From: Candidatus Bathyarchaeota archaeon
GTDB taxonomy: Archaea > Thermoproteota > Bathyarchaeia > Bathyarchaeales > Bathycorpusculaceae
Assembly (NCBI GenBank): GCA_025058315.1
Contig: JANXET010000011.1
Coordinates: forward strand, 1-44,109
Length of the DNA stretch: 44,109 nucleotides
Reading direction: 5' to 3'
Below, piece after piece: positions 31,744 to 40,676 of the stretch. How positions within the stretch are numbered: position 1 is the stretch's first letter; each line of letters opens with the position of its first letter. The notes below the pieces were generated by a model. It was not told the origin of the DNA and ran no database searches. It was given only the letters and a program-made list of their open reading frames with translations. Position numbers and translations under genes: made by a program.

Positions 31744-32952
31744 ATGGAAAACGCTGTTGGCGGCACGGATTTCGCCGCTTCCTTAAGAGTTTTGTTAGTA
31801 TCCTGTTTTTTAATGCAGCTGCTTATAGGTGTCGTCGGCATAACCGTGCCCATATACGCTGCAGGTCTAGGTGCTTCTCCATTGTTTTTAGGAATTATTG
31901 GGGCTACTGGCGGGTTTATTTACTCATTTATGCCTTTTGTTTCAGGAGTTCTGTCAGACAGGATTAAAAGGAGTATTTTCATATTCGCATCAATTTTTCT
32001 CTATGGCTTAGCAAATGTTCTTTACTTCCTCGCTGAAAGCCCGTTGATGCTTCTTCCAATAAAAGCGCTTGAATGGATTTCTGTGGCGATGTTTTGGCCA
32101 TCAGCTGAGGCGTTGCTTACAGATTCCAGCGGAGAAAAGCTCGAAGTGAATCTTAGAAAATTTAACCTATCCTGGAGCTCAGGAACAATCGCAGGCCCCA
32201 TAATCGGAGGGATGCTGATCAGCTTAGCTGGAATCAAAACACCATTTGCTTTATCCTCTGTTTCCGCTTTTGCCTTATCACTTCTTGTGCTGGCGAAAAT
32301 CAAGGAAGCGGCAAGTAAGAAGATAAGCAATCAAGGAGGGTTTAATCGATATGATAACGGGAGAGCGCCATTCACAATGGCCGTGATGGCTGTTATATTA
32401 TTCTCGTTCATTAGCGGTGTAATATACAATATCTTTCCAGCACATGCAACAAGCCTTGGCATACCAGCACATGAAGTCGGATTGATTCTTTTGGCGAATG
32501 GACTTTTCAGAATGGTGGCTTTCACTGAAGCCTACAGAATTGAAGCTAAAATTGGCATGTCTAACATCTTCCTTATTGGCTCATTAGTTATTGCTTCTGC
32601 CTCGGCAATGTCGCTGATCAGCTCCACAACGCTAATGTTCTTTTCGGCTTTTTCAATTTTCGGGTTAGGAATGGGATTACTGTATGCAGCCTCGATAGCT
32701 CACATACTTAAAGGCTGGGGCTCAGCGAAAGGGCATGCAGCAGGAATATTTGAAAGTTTTATAGGCATAGGAAACCTCTTAGGATCGTCAACTGGGGGAC
32801 TGATCTCGGAATACATTGCCTTGAACGCGCCATACATGCTTATTTTTGCAGCTAGTTTAGCTTTAGTCATTTATCAGGCAAGCCACATGCTTAGAAGGAA
32901 ACATGTGCATCAGGGTTCTATGCGTAACACTTTAAATCGGCGCTGCTTTTAA
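31744..32952 (+). CDS. Major facilitator superfamily transporter
   Basis: A 402-residue membrane protein with about 12 hydrophobic segments in two halves. The MFS motif A loop is seen as GVLSDRIKRS (about 68-77) between helices 2 and 3, and helix 4-5 carry the WPSAEALLTDSSGE motif (about 118-131). The substrate cannot be predicted; the pattern is that of the drug/metabolite exporters of the archaeal DHA-like group. Its TAA stop overlaps the hel308 ATG (sequence TAATG), so the two are translationally coupled even though their roles are unrelated. No binding protein or regulator lies beside it. Confidence 0.85.
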   Translation: MENAVGGTDFAASLRVLLVSCFLMQLLIGVVGITVPIYAAGLGASPLFLGIIGATGGFIYSFMPFVSGVLSDRIKRSIFIFASIFLYGLANVLYFLAESPLMLLPIKALEWISVAMFWPSAEALLTDSSGEKLEVNLRKFNLSWSSGTIAGPIIGGMLISLAGIKTPFALSSVSAFALSLLVLAKIKEAASKKISNQGGFNRYDNGRAPFTMAVMAVILFSFISGVIYNIFPAHATSLGIPAHEVGLILLANGLFRMVAFTEAYRIEAKIGMSNIFLIGSLVIASASAMSLISSTTLMFFSAFSIFGLGMGLLYAASIAHILKGWGSAKGHAAGIFESFIGIGNLLGSSTGGLISEYIALNAPYMLIFAASLALVIYQASHMLRRKHVHQGSMRNTLNRRCF

Positions 32953-35213
32953 TGTGCAGTGAAATACTAAACGGGCGCATAACTGTGAAAATTTTAGAGT
33001 TGCCAGTTCCAGAGTCAGTCAAGCAGGCATTAATTAAGCTTGGGATTTCCGAACTTTATCCGCCTCAGGAAGAAGCTGTAAAATTAGGTGTGCTTGATTG
33101 GCGAAACCTTGTTTTAGCCAGTCCAACAGCTTCAGGCAAAACTTTGATTGCTGAACTATGTGCCATGAAGCATGTTTTGGAAAAAAATGGCAAAGTGCTT
33201 TATCTGGCGCCTTTAAGGGCGCTTGCTACAGAAAAGTATGAGGAACTTAGAAAGTATTCATCAATTATTAAGCCTGATGGAAAGCATATTGCCGTAGGCA
33301 TATCAACAGGCGATTATGATAGCTCTGACCCTTGGCTTGAACGTTATGACATCATTGTAGCGACAAACGAAAAAGTTGATTCGCTTTTGAGACATAGGGC
33401 TAAATGGATGGATGACGTATCACTTGTTATAGCTGACGAGGTACACCTGCTTAACGATTCTGAGCGGGGTCCAACGCTTGAGGTGGTTTTAGCAAGACTT
33501 ATGCAGACAAACCCGGACATTCAAATTTTAGCACTTAGTGCAACTATAAGCAATGTAGAAGAAATGGCGGAGTGGCTTAAAGCTGACTATGTCACAACAG
33601 AGTGGCGTCCTATAACTCTGAAAGAAGGCGTTTTGCTACATGATGAAATTCAGTTTAAGGATGGTGAATCAAAAAAGATTGAGAAGGAGGGAAAAAACCC
33701 AGCTATAAGCTTGGCTTTAAATACCATTAAATCCGGTGGGCAAACATTAATATTTGCGTCCACGCGGCAAAGCGCCGTTAACATTGCAAAGAAGACTGCG
33801 CCTGCCGTTGAGAAGATTTTATCCAGATCGATGAAAAGGGCTCTGGAACGTGTTGCGGGAAATATTATGGAGGCAGGCGAGAGGACCCGCATAAGCGAGC
33901 TTCTCGCCGAGCTTGTGAAGCGGGGAGTTGCTTTTCACCATGCTGGACTGGCAGGGGGACACCGCAAAATAATAGAGGACGCGTTTAAAGAGGGACGAAT
34001 CAAGGTTTTAACAGCTACGCCAACCTTAGCTTTTGGCGTGAACCTGCCAGCTAGAACTGTGATAATTCATGATTATAGGCGCTACGAGCCTGGATATGGC
34101 TATTACCCAATCAGCGTACTGGAGTACAAACAAATGTGCGGCCGCGCAGGTAGACCAAAATATGACAAGATTGGCGAGGCCATATTGATAGCTAGGACTG
34201 CAGATGAAGCAGACTATTTAATGGAGAATTATGTACTCGCTAAGCCTGAAAGGATCTGGTCAAAGCTAGCTGTTGAGAGAGTTCTGCGAACCCATGTGCT
34301 TGCCACAATTGCTACAGATTATGCTCACAGTGAATATGGCGTATACGAGTTCTTCAGCAAAACATTCTATGCATACCAGTATGACGTAGGCGCCATGAAG
34401 CATATCATAGCACGGATTCTAAAGTATCTTTATGAGTGGGAAATGATCGAGATCAAGGGAGAAAACATCTATGCGACGCACTTCGGAAAAAGAGTAAGCG
34501 AGTTATATATTGATCCCGTTTCAGCGGTTATAATCCGCAACGCTATTAGGCTGAAGCCTAAAGCACTGACAGAACTAAGCCTTCTCCACATGGTCACTCA
34601 TACGCCGGATATGCGTCCCTTACTTAGACCTTACTCAAGCGAGTTGGATGATATTGCAATTTTCATGGAAGATCATAGAGATGAATTTATAGTTGAAGTG
34701 CCCAGCGAAGTGGACGACAGAATGGAGTATGAGGAGTTTCTGGGAGAAGTTAAAACGGCCATGGTTCTTAAGGCATGGATTGAGGAAACAAGTGAGGACG
34801 ATATAATCGAGAAGTTCAAGGTTCAACCAGGCGACCTCTACAGAGTTATTGAGAGCGCAAAGTGGCTGCTGTACGCAACTCATGAGCTGGCAAGACTTTT
34901 TGAAGATAATGAAGTGCCCTCCATGGCTCTTGAGCTTATGGAAAGGGTTGAAAAGGGTGTTAAGAAGGAACTCCTACCGATTGTTAAGCTTGAGGGCGTA
35001 GGTAGGGTACGTGGGCGCATATTATATAATGCAGGGTACCGGACGACAGATGATATTAAGAATGCTCAAGTTGAGGATTTGGCAAAGCTTCCATCAATAG
35101 GCCCTAAACTAGCGAAGAAAATTAAGGGGCAGGTTGGGGGTTTCGTGAAGAAAGAAACTTGGAGGAGACTAGGGTATATGGAATGGAAGCAGAAGGCACT
35201 GACCGAATTTTAG
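32952..35213 (+). CDS. hel308: Ski2-type DNA helicase Hel308 (Hjm)
   Basis: A 753-residue archaeal superfamily 2 helicase acting on stalled replication forks. Motif I ASPTASGKT (56-64), Q-motif Q39, motif II DEVH (162-165; DEAH or DExH in most), motif III SATI, motif IV/V region ATPTLAFGVNLPARTVIIHDYRR and motif VI QMCGRAGRP are all intact. The C-terminal domain ends in a helix-hairpin-helix motif (LEGVGRVRGRILYNAGYRTTDDI...LPSIGPKLAKKI) that contacts DNA. Length agrees with the family. It ends convergently with purB, overlapping by 4 bp. Functional helicase is expected. Confidence 0.95.
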   Translation: MCSEILNGRITVKILELPVPESVKQALIKLGISELYPPQEEAVKLGVLDWRNLVLASPTASGKTLIAELCAMKHVLEKNGKVLYLAPLRALATEKYEELRKYSSIIKPDGKHIAVGISTGDYDSSDPWLERYDIIVATNEKVDSLLRHRAKWMDDVSLVIADEVHLLNDSERGPTLEVVLARLMQTNPDIQILALSATISNVEEMAEWLKADYVTTEWRPITLKEGVLLHDEIQFKDGESKKIEKEGKNPAISLALNTIKSGGQTLIFASTRQSAVNIAKKTAPAVEKILSRSMKRALERVAGNIMEAGERTRISELLAELVKRGVAFHHAGLAGGHRKIIEDAFKEGRIKVLTATPTLAFGVNLPARTVIIHDYRRYEPGYGYYPISVLEYKQMCGRAGRPKYDKIGEAILIARTADEADYLMENYVLAKPERIWSKLAVERVLRTHVLATIATDYAHSEYGVYEFFSKTFYAYQYDVGAMKHIIARILKYLYEWEMIEIKGENIYATHFGKRVSELYIDPVSAVIIRNAIRLKPKALTELSLLHMVTHTPDMRPLLRPYSSELDDIAIFMEDHRDEFIVEVPSEVDDRMEYEEFLGEVKTAMVLKAWIEETSEDDIIEKFKVQPGDLYRVIESAKWLLYATHELARLFEDNEVPSMALELMERVEKGVKKELLPIVKLEGVGRVRGRILYNAGYRTTDDIKNAQVEDLAKLPSIGPKLAKKIKGQVGGFVKKETWRRLGYMEWKQKALTEF

Positions 35214-36580
35214 TCGCTTAATCTCCTAGATTTACGCTCTTTTAATGTTTTCTCCACCATGAGTTCAACCTGCCTTAGGGCAGTTCCCAGATAATTCCTC
35301 GGATTTAAAGCGTCGTCGATCTCCTTCTCGTTTAGTTTACTGCTTACAATGGGATCTTCCAGAAGCACTTCTCTTAGTGGACGTTTTTCAAACTCGCTCT
35401 TTAATGTTAATTTTCTAAGCAGTTCATGCGCTTCTTGGCGGTTCATCCCCTTCCTTACGAGAGCCATCATAACCGCTTCGGACATGGCACGCCCCTGAGA
35501 TACCCAGATATTTTTTAACATGCGTTCCTCATCAACACGCAAATTTGCAATAATGTTGCACATTAGAAAGAGCATGTAATCCACGAGGATGAAGGTCTCG
35601 GGGATTATGAACCGTTCCGCTGAAGATTGGGTTAAATCTCGCTCATGCCAGGTTATAACATTCTCCAGCGCCGGGATTACAAGGCTCCTAACGATTCTGG
35701 CAAGCCCACAGATCCTCTCGCAGGTTTCGGGATTTCGCTTATGAGGCATTGTTGAACTGCCTACCTGTTTTTCAGCTTCAAAAGGCTCGAAGATTTCAGC
35801 TATCTCCGGCCTCTGAAGTTCACGGATCTCTGTTGCGAAGTTTTCAAGGCTTGACGCGATTAGTGCCAGCTTGCTGATTAGCTCGGCGTGGCGGTCTCTT
35901 TGGATGATTTGGGTGGATATATCTGCGGCCTTTAATCCAAGCTTCTCCATGACGAGCTCTTGTATTCTGATGGCGTGTTCTCCGAGGCCGGCTTGGGTTC
36001 CTACTGCTCCGCTGATTTTCCCAACAACAACACGTTCTCTACACTCAATAATCCGCTGAATATGTCTCGAGATCTCCCTCATCCATACTGCAAATTTGAA
36101 ACCTAATGTTATAGGTAGTGCATGTTGCCCATGCGTGCGCCCTATCATCAGCGTATTTTTGTATTGGATCGCTTTATTCATCAGAATTTTCTCTAGACGA
36201 TTAAGCCTTTCCTCTATAATGTTGAGGGCGTCTTTTATTTGAAGGGCCATTGCAGTGTCAACTATATCATAGCTTGTGGCTCCAAGATGAACGTAGGCTC
36301 CGCTGGGACCGCTGGCTTCAGCTAAGGCTCTGACTAGAGCTGCTACATCATGCTTTATTTCATTTTCAATCTCCTTTATGCGGGATATCTTAACCTTTTC
36401 AATGTTAGCGGAAGCAATAATCTGCTCAGCATCCTCCTTTGGAATGTTGCCTACTTGAGCATGAGCCCAAGCAAGGGCAGCTTCCACATTAAGCATCTTC
36501 TGAATCCTTGATTCTTCCTCGAAAATTCTCCTCATTTCAGGAGTCCCGTAACGTCCAGTATCGATTGGAAGTATCGGCAA
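35210..36580 (-). CDS. purB: Adenylosuccinate lyase
   Basis: Catalyses two steps of purine synthesis (SAICAR cleavage and adenylosuccinate to AMP). The 456-residue protein has the family's opening LPILPIDTGRYGTPEMRRIF, the active-site GRTHGQHALPITLGFKFAVW (about 147-166), and the signature loop GSSTMPHKRNPETCERI (about 274-290). I choose TTG 36580 because a GAGGG stretch precedes it and PurB proteins start just before this TGRYG motif; the longer frame from ATG 36616 adds 12 residues. It is convergent with hel308 (4-bp overlap) and divergent from the asparagine-synthetase-like gene. Confidence 0.93.
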   Translation of the reverse strand: MPILPIDTGRYGTPEMRRIFEEESRIQKMLNVEAALAWAHAQVGNIPKEDAEQIIASANIEKVKISRIKEIENEIKHDVAALVRALAEASGPSGAYVHLGATSYDIVDTAMALQIKDALNIIEERLNRLEKILMNKAIQYKNTLMIGRTHGQHALPITLGFKFAVWMREISRHIQRIIECRERVVVGKISGAVGTQAGLGEHAIRIQELVMEKLGLKAADISTQIIQRDRHAELISKLALIASSLENFATEIRELQRPEIAEIFEPFEAEKQVGSSTMPHKRNPETCERICGLARIVRSLVIPALENVITWHERDLTQSSAERFIIPETFILVDYMLFLMCNIIANLRVDEERMLKNIWVSQGRAMSEAVMMALVRKGMNRQEAHELLRKLTLKSEFEKRPLREVLLEDPIVSSKLNEKEIDDALNPRNYLGTALRQVELMVEKTLKERKSRRLSD

Positions 36581-36659
36581 ATCTTTCCCTCGAAGAAAAA
36601 GAGCACGATTAAACATTTAATGCTTTACTAATAATTTTTAATTTTGAAGGCGCTGAGAC

Positions 36660-38123
36660 ATGAGGGCAATTGTGGCGGTGATTGATAAAAGGGGGGAAAG
36701 GAGTGCATCGCGAAGGGTAGTTGAGATGCTTGAAGTTTTTAGATGTGGAGGGGCTGAGGCTTTCGGGGTGGGCACGTCCAAGGATTTGGATGTAAAAAGC
36801 AGCCTGGAAAATCTACAGTGTTCAGAGGCGCAGGCTGCTGTAGGACAAGCGTTTTTCAAGGTTATGCCTTGGGATGAGCCTCAGCCGACATTTACGGACG
36901 GGGCAGCTTTAGTTTTTAATGGACGAGTCTACAATCCTCCCGAGCCTATAGATTTTCGTAAAGAGTTTGAGGGTGCTAAATTAGAGGATGGTGCCAAGTC
37001 TATAATTGGAAAATTTGAAGGTGGATTCGCCTTTGCCATAGCCAATAGCGACAATATAGTTTTAGGAAGAGATTCCATTGGTCTTTATCCCTTATATTAT
37101 TCCGAGAATGGAGACCTATTTGCCGCGGCTTCTGAGCGCAAAGCACTATGGAGGCTGGGCTTTGATGAGGTTAAATCATTTCCGCCGGGCTGCATGGCCG
37201 TCGTTGACAGCAGAGGTATAAAGATGGAGGGTGTAAAACCTCTAGGCGATGTGTGTTTAACTTTGATGAGTATGGAGGAGGCTGCGGAGAAGCTGAAAAA
37301 CCTTATAGAATGCTCAGTTAGGGAAAGAGTGTGGAAATTGAACAAGGTTGCTGTGGCTTTTTCCGGGGGACTTGACAGCAGCATAATTGCAGCTTTGGCT
37401 CAGCAGTTTGATGTTGAAGTGCATCTTATTCATGTCACCATGAATAAGCACTCAGAGAGGGAACAGGCTGAAGGGCTTATAGGGACCCGTATGAACCTTC
37501 GACTATACGGCGAGGAAGATGTTGAGAATGCTCTTCCCAAGGTTTTGTGGTCTGTTGAAGAACCAGACCCAATTAAAGTGGCTATTGGCATACCTATTTT
37601 TTGGGCTGCTGAGGAAGCTGCAAGATTAGGGTTTAGGGTTATGATGGCTGGGCAAGGGGCGGATGAACTGTTTGGAGGTTATATGCGATACCTAAGTACA
37701 TACATAAGTTATGGGAAAGAGAAAGCCCAGAGAAGCATGGCTGCGGATATAATGAACATGCATAGGGACAACTTTGAGAGGGACGTTAAGGTATGCCTTC
37801 CCCATAATGTTGAGTTGCGTCTGCCATACGCCGCTAGAAATATTGTAGATTTTGCCATGGAACTCCCCATCGAGATGAAGATTGATCCATCGGGGAATGG
37901 GCTTCGAAAAATTATATTGAGAAGAGCCGCTGAAAAAGCTGGGTTATCAGTTCAAATCGTTAACAGGCCCAAGAGGGCCATTCAATATTCCACAGGGGTT
38001 GATAAGGCTCTTAAAAAGTTGGCTAAAAAGGAGGGACTAACGCTGTCAGGCTTCATTCAGAAGGTCTTCCAAACTTTAAAAAGCCAATTTATAAATGAAG
38101 GGGATGTGAAAGTTGGCGTGTAA
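36660..38123 (+). CDS. Asparagine synthetase-like protein with a glutaminase domain lacking Cys2
   Basis: A 487-residue AsnB-like protein. The C-domain has the ATP pyrophosphatase PP-loop AFSGGLDSS (233-241), SVEEPDPIKVAIGIP, GQGADELFGGY and PHNVELRLPYA, so an adenylating amide synthetase is likely. The N-domain retains the Ntn-glutaminase outline (NGRVYNPPE, EGGFAFAI, RDSIGLYPLYYS, AASERKALW) but the protein begins MRAIV: the catalytic Cys that must follow the initiator Met is absent, and there is no MC start upstream. It may use free ammonia or make a different amide. It is divergent from purB. Confidence 0.85.
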   Translation: MRAIVAVIDKRGERSASRRVVEMLEVFRCGGAEAFGVGTSKDLDVKSSLENLQCSEAQAAVGQAFFKVMPWDEPQPTFTDGAALVFNGRVYNPPEPIDFRKEFEGAKLEDGAKSIIGKFEGGFAFAIANSDNIVLGRDSIGLYPLYYSENGDLFAAASERKALWRLGFDEVKSFPPGCMAVVDSRGIKMEGVKPLGDVCLTLMSMEEAAEKLKNLIECSVRERVWKLNKVAVAFSGGLDSSIIAALAQQFDVEVHLIHVTMNKHSEREQAEGLIGTRMNLRLYGEEDVENALPKVLWSVEEPDPIKVAIGIPIFWAAEEAARLGFRVMMAGQGADELFGGYMRYLSTYISYGKEKAQRSMAADIMNMHRDNFERDVKVCLPHNVELRLPYAARNIVDFAMELPIEMKIDPSGNGLRKIILRRAAEKAGLSVQIVNRPKRAIQYSTGVDKALKKLAKKEGLTLSGFIQKVFQTLKSQFINEGDVKVGV

Positions 38124-38145
38124 TAAAAATTAAAGGCTCTAGAGG

Positions 38146-38328
38146 CTATTCAATGACTTGTATTGCTCCCTCTGGACACTGAGCCTCACAAGCCCTGCAA
38201 ACCAAACACTCGTCAACTTTCACGGGAACAGATTTATTGTCCCTTAGCTCATACACGCCAACCGGGCAGGTATCTACACATGTCCCGCATCCGGTGCATT
38301 TAGCACTGTCAACCACTATCTTCACCAT
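38146..38328 (-). CDS. Two-cluster ferredoxin (2[4Fe-4S])
   Basis: A 60-residue small electron carrier. Two Cys motifs are intact: CTGCGTCVDTCP (about 11-22) and CLVCRACEAQCP (about 41-52), each giving C-x2-C-x2-C-x3-C for one [4Fe-4S] cluster. It is the typical low-potential ferredoxin of anaerobes and could serve the AOR (24 kb away) or others. No neighbouring oxidoreductase is adjacent. ATG start with AGGATTC upstream. It is downstream of the ribophorin-like gene on the same strand, separated by 64 bp. Confidence 0.92.
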   Translation of the reverse strand: MVKIVVDSAKCTGCGTCVDTCPVGVYELRDNKSVPVKVDECLVCRACEAQCPEGAIQVIE

Positions 38329-38392
38329 TATGAATCCTCTCCGAGCAGATTTCCTTCATGATAAGTTGTAGAATAAAAATCTTTAGGTGGCT

Positions 38393-40129
38393 TTAGCCGG
38401 CTTCCTCACGTAGTCTAACTAGAATCCCGCCTATCCTGGTCTCAGCGTTCTCCTTTCTTCGCCGGTATTCCTCAGCTAGCCTATTGAAGGTTTCAAGCGA
38501 GATCTCTCCTCTGCGATGCCTAATTTCAGCGTCCCTAAGGTTCCCTTCAGCCTCGTCTTTCTCAGCTTCTGCGATCTCGAACTCATGCATAAGTTTTGCA
38601 TATCTTCCTTCAGCTTTGAATTTCTCCTTTAGATTCTCGATGGTCCTGTTTATAGACTCAATTCTGGCCATTAATGTTTTCCGCCTCACCTTATACATGC
38701 GTCTCGGAATTCTGCCTCTGCGTAGACCAGTCTCAAGTGTTTCTATTTCAGACAGGATTTTTCGCTTCTCCTCATATGATTCTATGAAGGAGTTAATGTC
38801 CTCGCGTGTTATTTCCACGGCGGCTGTTTTCACGATGACTGTTGCTTTCGGAACTGCAGGCTTTCTATATGCAGCCAGGGCAACGATAACTGCTCCAAAC
38901 ACGGCTAAAGCCCATATCCATAATGTTGGACGGAAGGACAGCCATAAAGGGTTGTATTGATAGAGAATTCTCAGATTGAAGGAGTTCATGAAGGAGGAAC
39001 CGCCAGTTCGGAGTGTTCCTTTTTGACTGTATGTTTCCTCAACTAGGCTGTGTTCGGTGACCGCTGGGTTATTGTCCCAACTGAAATTAACAGTTTTAGA
39101 TCCTTCTGGAAGCATGAAGGTTATTGATGCTTGTTTAACGTAGTAGTCTATGTCTTTGAAGATTGGCATGACAAGCTCCAAATTTGAACCGTTCCTCTGC
39201 AGGTAAAGCTCTTTTGGTACAGTGTACCGAACAATGAACCTTGTGGATTTACCAGCATCCAAGGGTATCCGCAGGCTAACCTTACAGTAGGTTCGACTGT
39301 TAGAAACTGTAACGTCAGGGGATTCCATTTTTCGTCCAAACTCATCTTCAGCAACTACAGAAGAGGCGTTGGGAAGCAGCACAACCCTTACAGTTTTTAT
39401 CTCTTGACTTGACCTGCTAACTATGCGATATTGGTCAGAGACCTCTAAATCACCAGTTCCGCTTACACAGATTTCTCTACGGAAATCGCTTATTTCTATT
39501 AGGCGCATGGTGTCCGCTGACAGGGAGAATGTTAAGTTCGCATACTCGTTGTTATATGCGGATAGAGGCTGCCTTGAATAGCTTAGCCCCTTAACCGTGC
39601 TATTTACATATGTTGCATAATTTGGGAGGGCTATGGATACATTGCAGAGGGAAGCCTGCATTATAAGGCTTGGATATGGGGGAAAATCAAGAATGTACTG
39701 GTTTTCCGCATCTTGTCTTAGAAGGCTGTTTGATAATAGAAAAACCACGCTGACTGTCAGCGGGCTTCCACGCGGTGGAACCTTGACTTTTACGCCGTAA
39801 AAGTCCATGCGGCTGCCGAGAGGTACGCCGGAATCAACATCGAATTTGTCAGATGGGTTTGCGGGATCAAATGCGGCGCAGCCGAGAACATGCATTCCAT
39901 ACTTGCCTGGAAGACCTAGCAATAAGCCTTCAGAAGGTGCACCGTTGATTTTCAGAGTGTCATTTATGAGCATTGAACCATCATACATGATGCGTATCTC
40001 GCGGGTAACCCACTCTATACTGTAGTTATTGGAAACCTGAGCATTTACGGTTGCTGCGGCGGCGATGTTTATCGCGAGAATTGAAAGCATTACCGTAATG
40101 AACAGCCTTGAATCAAATTTTGCCTTCAA
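38393..40129 (-). CDS. Ribophorin I (OST1)-like type I membrane protein
   Basis: A 578-residue protein: a signal peptide (1 to about 31), an ectodomain of about 370 residues, one membrane helix (402-421, WIWALAVFGAVIVALAA) and a cytosolic coiled coil (about 436-575). This order is that of eukaryotic ribophorin I, a subunit of the oligosaccharyltransferase (OST). From memory, human RPN1 stretches run in the same order: VIEVSHWGNI against LIEISDFRREI (210-220), ILPAAAQDVYYRDEIGN against LLPNASSVVAEDEFGR (251-266), HYIVGYNLPSYEYLY against RFIVRYTVPKELYL (297-310), and VKIILPEGAKNIEI against ITFMLPEGSKTVNF (336-349). The ectodomain holds eight N-x-S/T sequons (such as N35, N163, N314). The start is TTG with GGAGG seven bases upstream. 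Function is inferred. Confidence 0.65.
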   Translation of the reverse strand: MKAKFDSRLFITVMLSILAINIAAAATVNAQVSNNYSIEWVTREIRIMYDGSMLINDTLKINGAPSEGLLLGLPGKYGMHVLGCAAFDPANPSDKFDVDSGVPLGSRMDFYGVKVKVPPRGSPLTVSVVFLLSNSLLRQDAENQYILDFPPYPSLIMQASLCNVSIALPNYATYVNSTVKGLSYSRQPLSAYNNEYANLTFSLSADTMRLIEISDFRREICVSGTGDLEVSDQYRIVSRSSQEIKTVRVVLLPNASSVVAEDEFGRKMESPDVTVSNSRTYCKVSLRIPLDAGKSTRFIVRYTVPKELYLQRNGSNLELVMPIFKDIDYYVKQASITFMLPEGSKTVNFSWDNNPAVTEHSLVEETYSQKGTLRTGGSSFMNSFNLRILYQYNPLWLSFRPTLWIWALAVFGAVIVALAAYRKPAVPKATVIVKTAAVEITREDINSFIESYEEKRKILSEIETLETGLRRGRIPRRMYKVRRKTLMARIESINRTIENLKEKFKAEGRYAKLMHEFEIAEAEKDEAEGNLRDAEIRHRRGEISLETFNRLAEEYRRRKENAETRIGGILVRLREEAG

Positions 40130-40255
40130 CTGGTTTCCTCCGTAACATTGAATCTTGCTGTTAAATATCTTTAGGCACAGTTATTTAACTTTTAGAACCC
40201 GAAACGTTAGAAGCCTACGCGGTTTATGCCCTTTTCTAGCTAAGCTCCGCCTGGT

Positions 40256-40606
40256 TTAGGTTAATCCTGCACGTTTAAGGTAATAGTTTTCCTCCTTCTT
40301 AGTTCCGAAACTCCGGACACCTTTCTCTTTAAGTTGCTTACGCAATTCTTCAGCGTATTCCTTGCTTATTTCTCCTCTTCGTTCCATGTAGGATATTATC
40401 TCCTCAGCTTGCGCATTAGTGTCGCATCTTCTTATGAAGTCGATGACGTCTGGGTTGTAGTGGCGGAACATGTCTGCGGAAGCGGCATTTTCACCTGCTG
40501 AAGTTTCCGTCCTGACGGAATTAATTGGTAATTTCTGGTTTCCGGATGCTATCTCTCTGGCGAGATTTGGGAACATCTTCTTGAACGTTTCCCAGTCAAG
40601 CTCCAA
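40256..40606 (-). CDS. Small conserved archaeal protein, possibly DUF2095
   Basis: A 116-residue protein with an N-terminal MFPNLAREI-like motif (about 11-19), a disordered Asn/Ser-rich middle, and a charged helical C-terminal part (YMERRGEISKEYAEELRKQLKEKGVRSFG, about 73-101). I associate this pattern with the archaeal DUF2095 group, function unknown, on memory only. It contains three Arg/Lys-rich helices, possibly RNA- or DNA-binding, though not shown. It is the last gene of the GT4-nucleotidyltransferase-this unit, 70 bp after the nucleotidyltransferase gene, and is followed by the ribophorin-like gene 126 bp further. Confidence 0.5.
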   Translation of the reverse strand: MELDWETFKKMFPNLAREIASGNQKLPINSVRTETSAGENAASADMFRHYNPDVIDFIRRCDTNAQAEEIISYMERRGEISKEYAEELRKQLKEKGVRSFGTKKEENYYLKRAGLT

Positions 40607-40676
40607 ATATGCACCTTCTGGCTAGCGCGAGATATTATGGAGAAAACGCATATTTAACTGTACACATTTAAGTATT

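Noticed and set aside
32022-32330. 102-codon minus-strand frame inside the MFS gene
   Set aside because: Shadow of a membrane protein gene, with no start context or motif of its own.
38484-38960. 158-codon plus-strand frame
   Set aside because: Opposite the coiled-coil part of the ribophorin-like gene; the Ser-rich product is the usual shadow of a Glu/Lys/Arg-rich coding strand.
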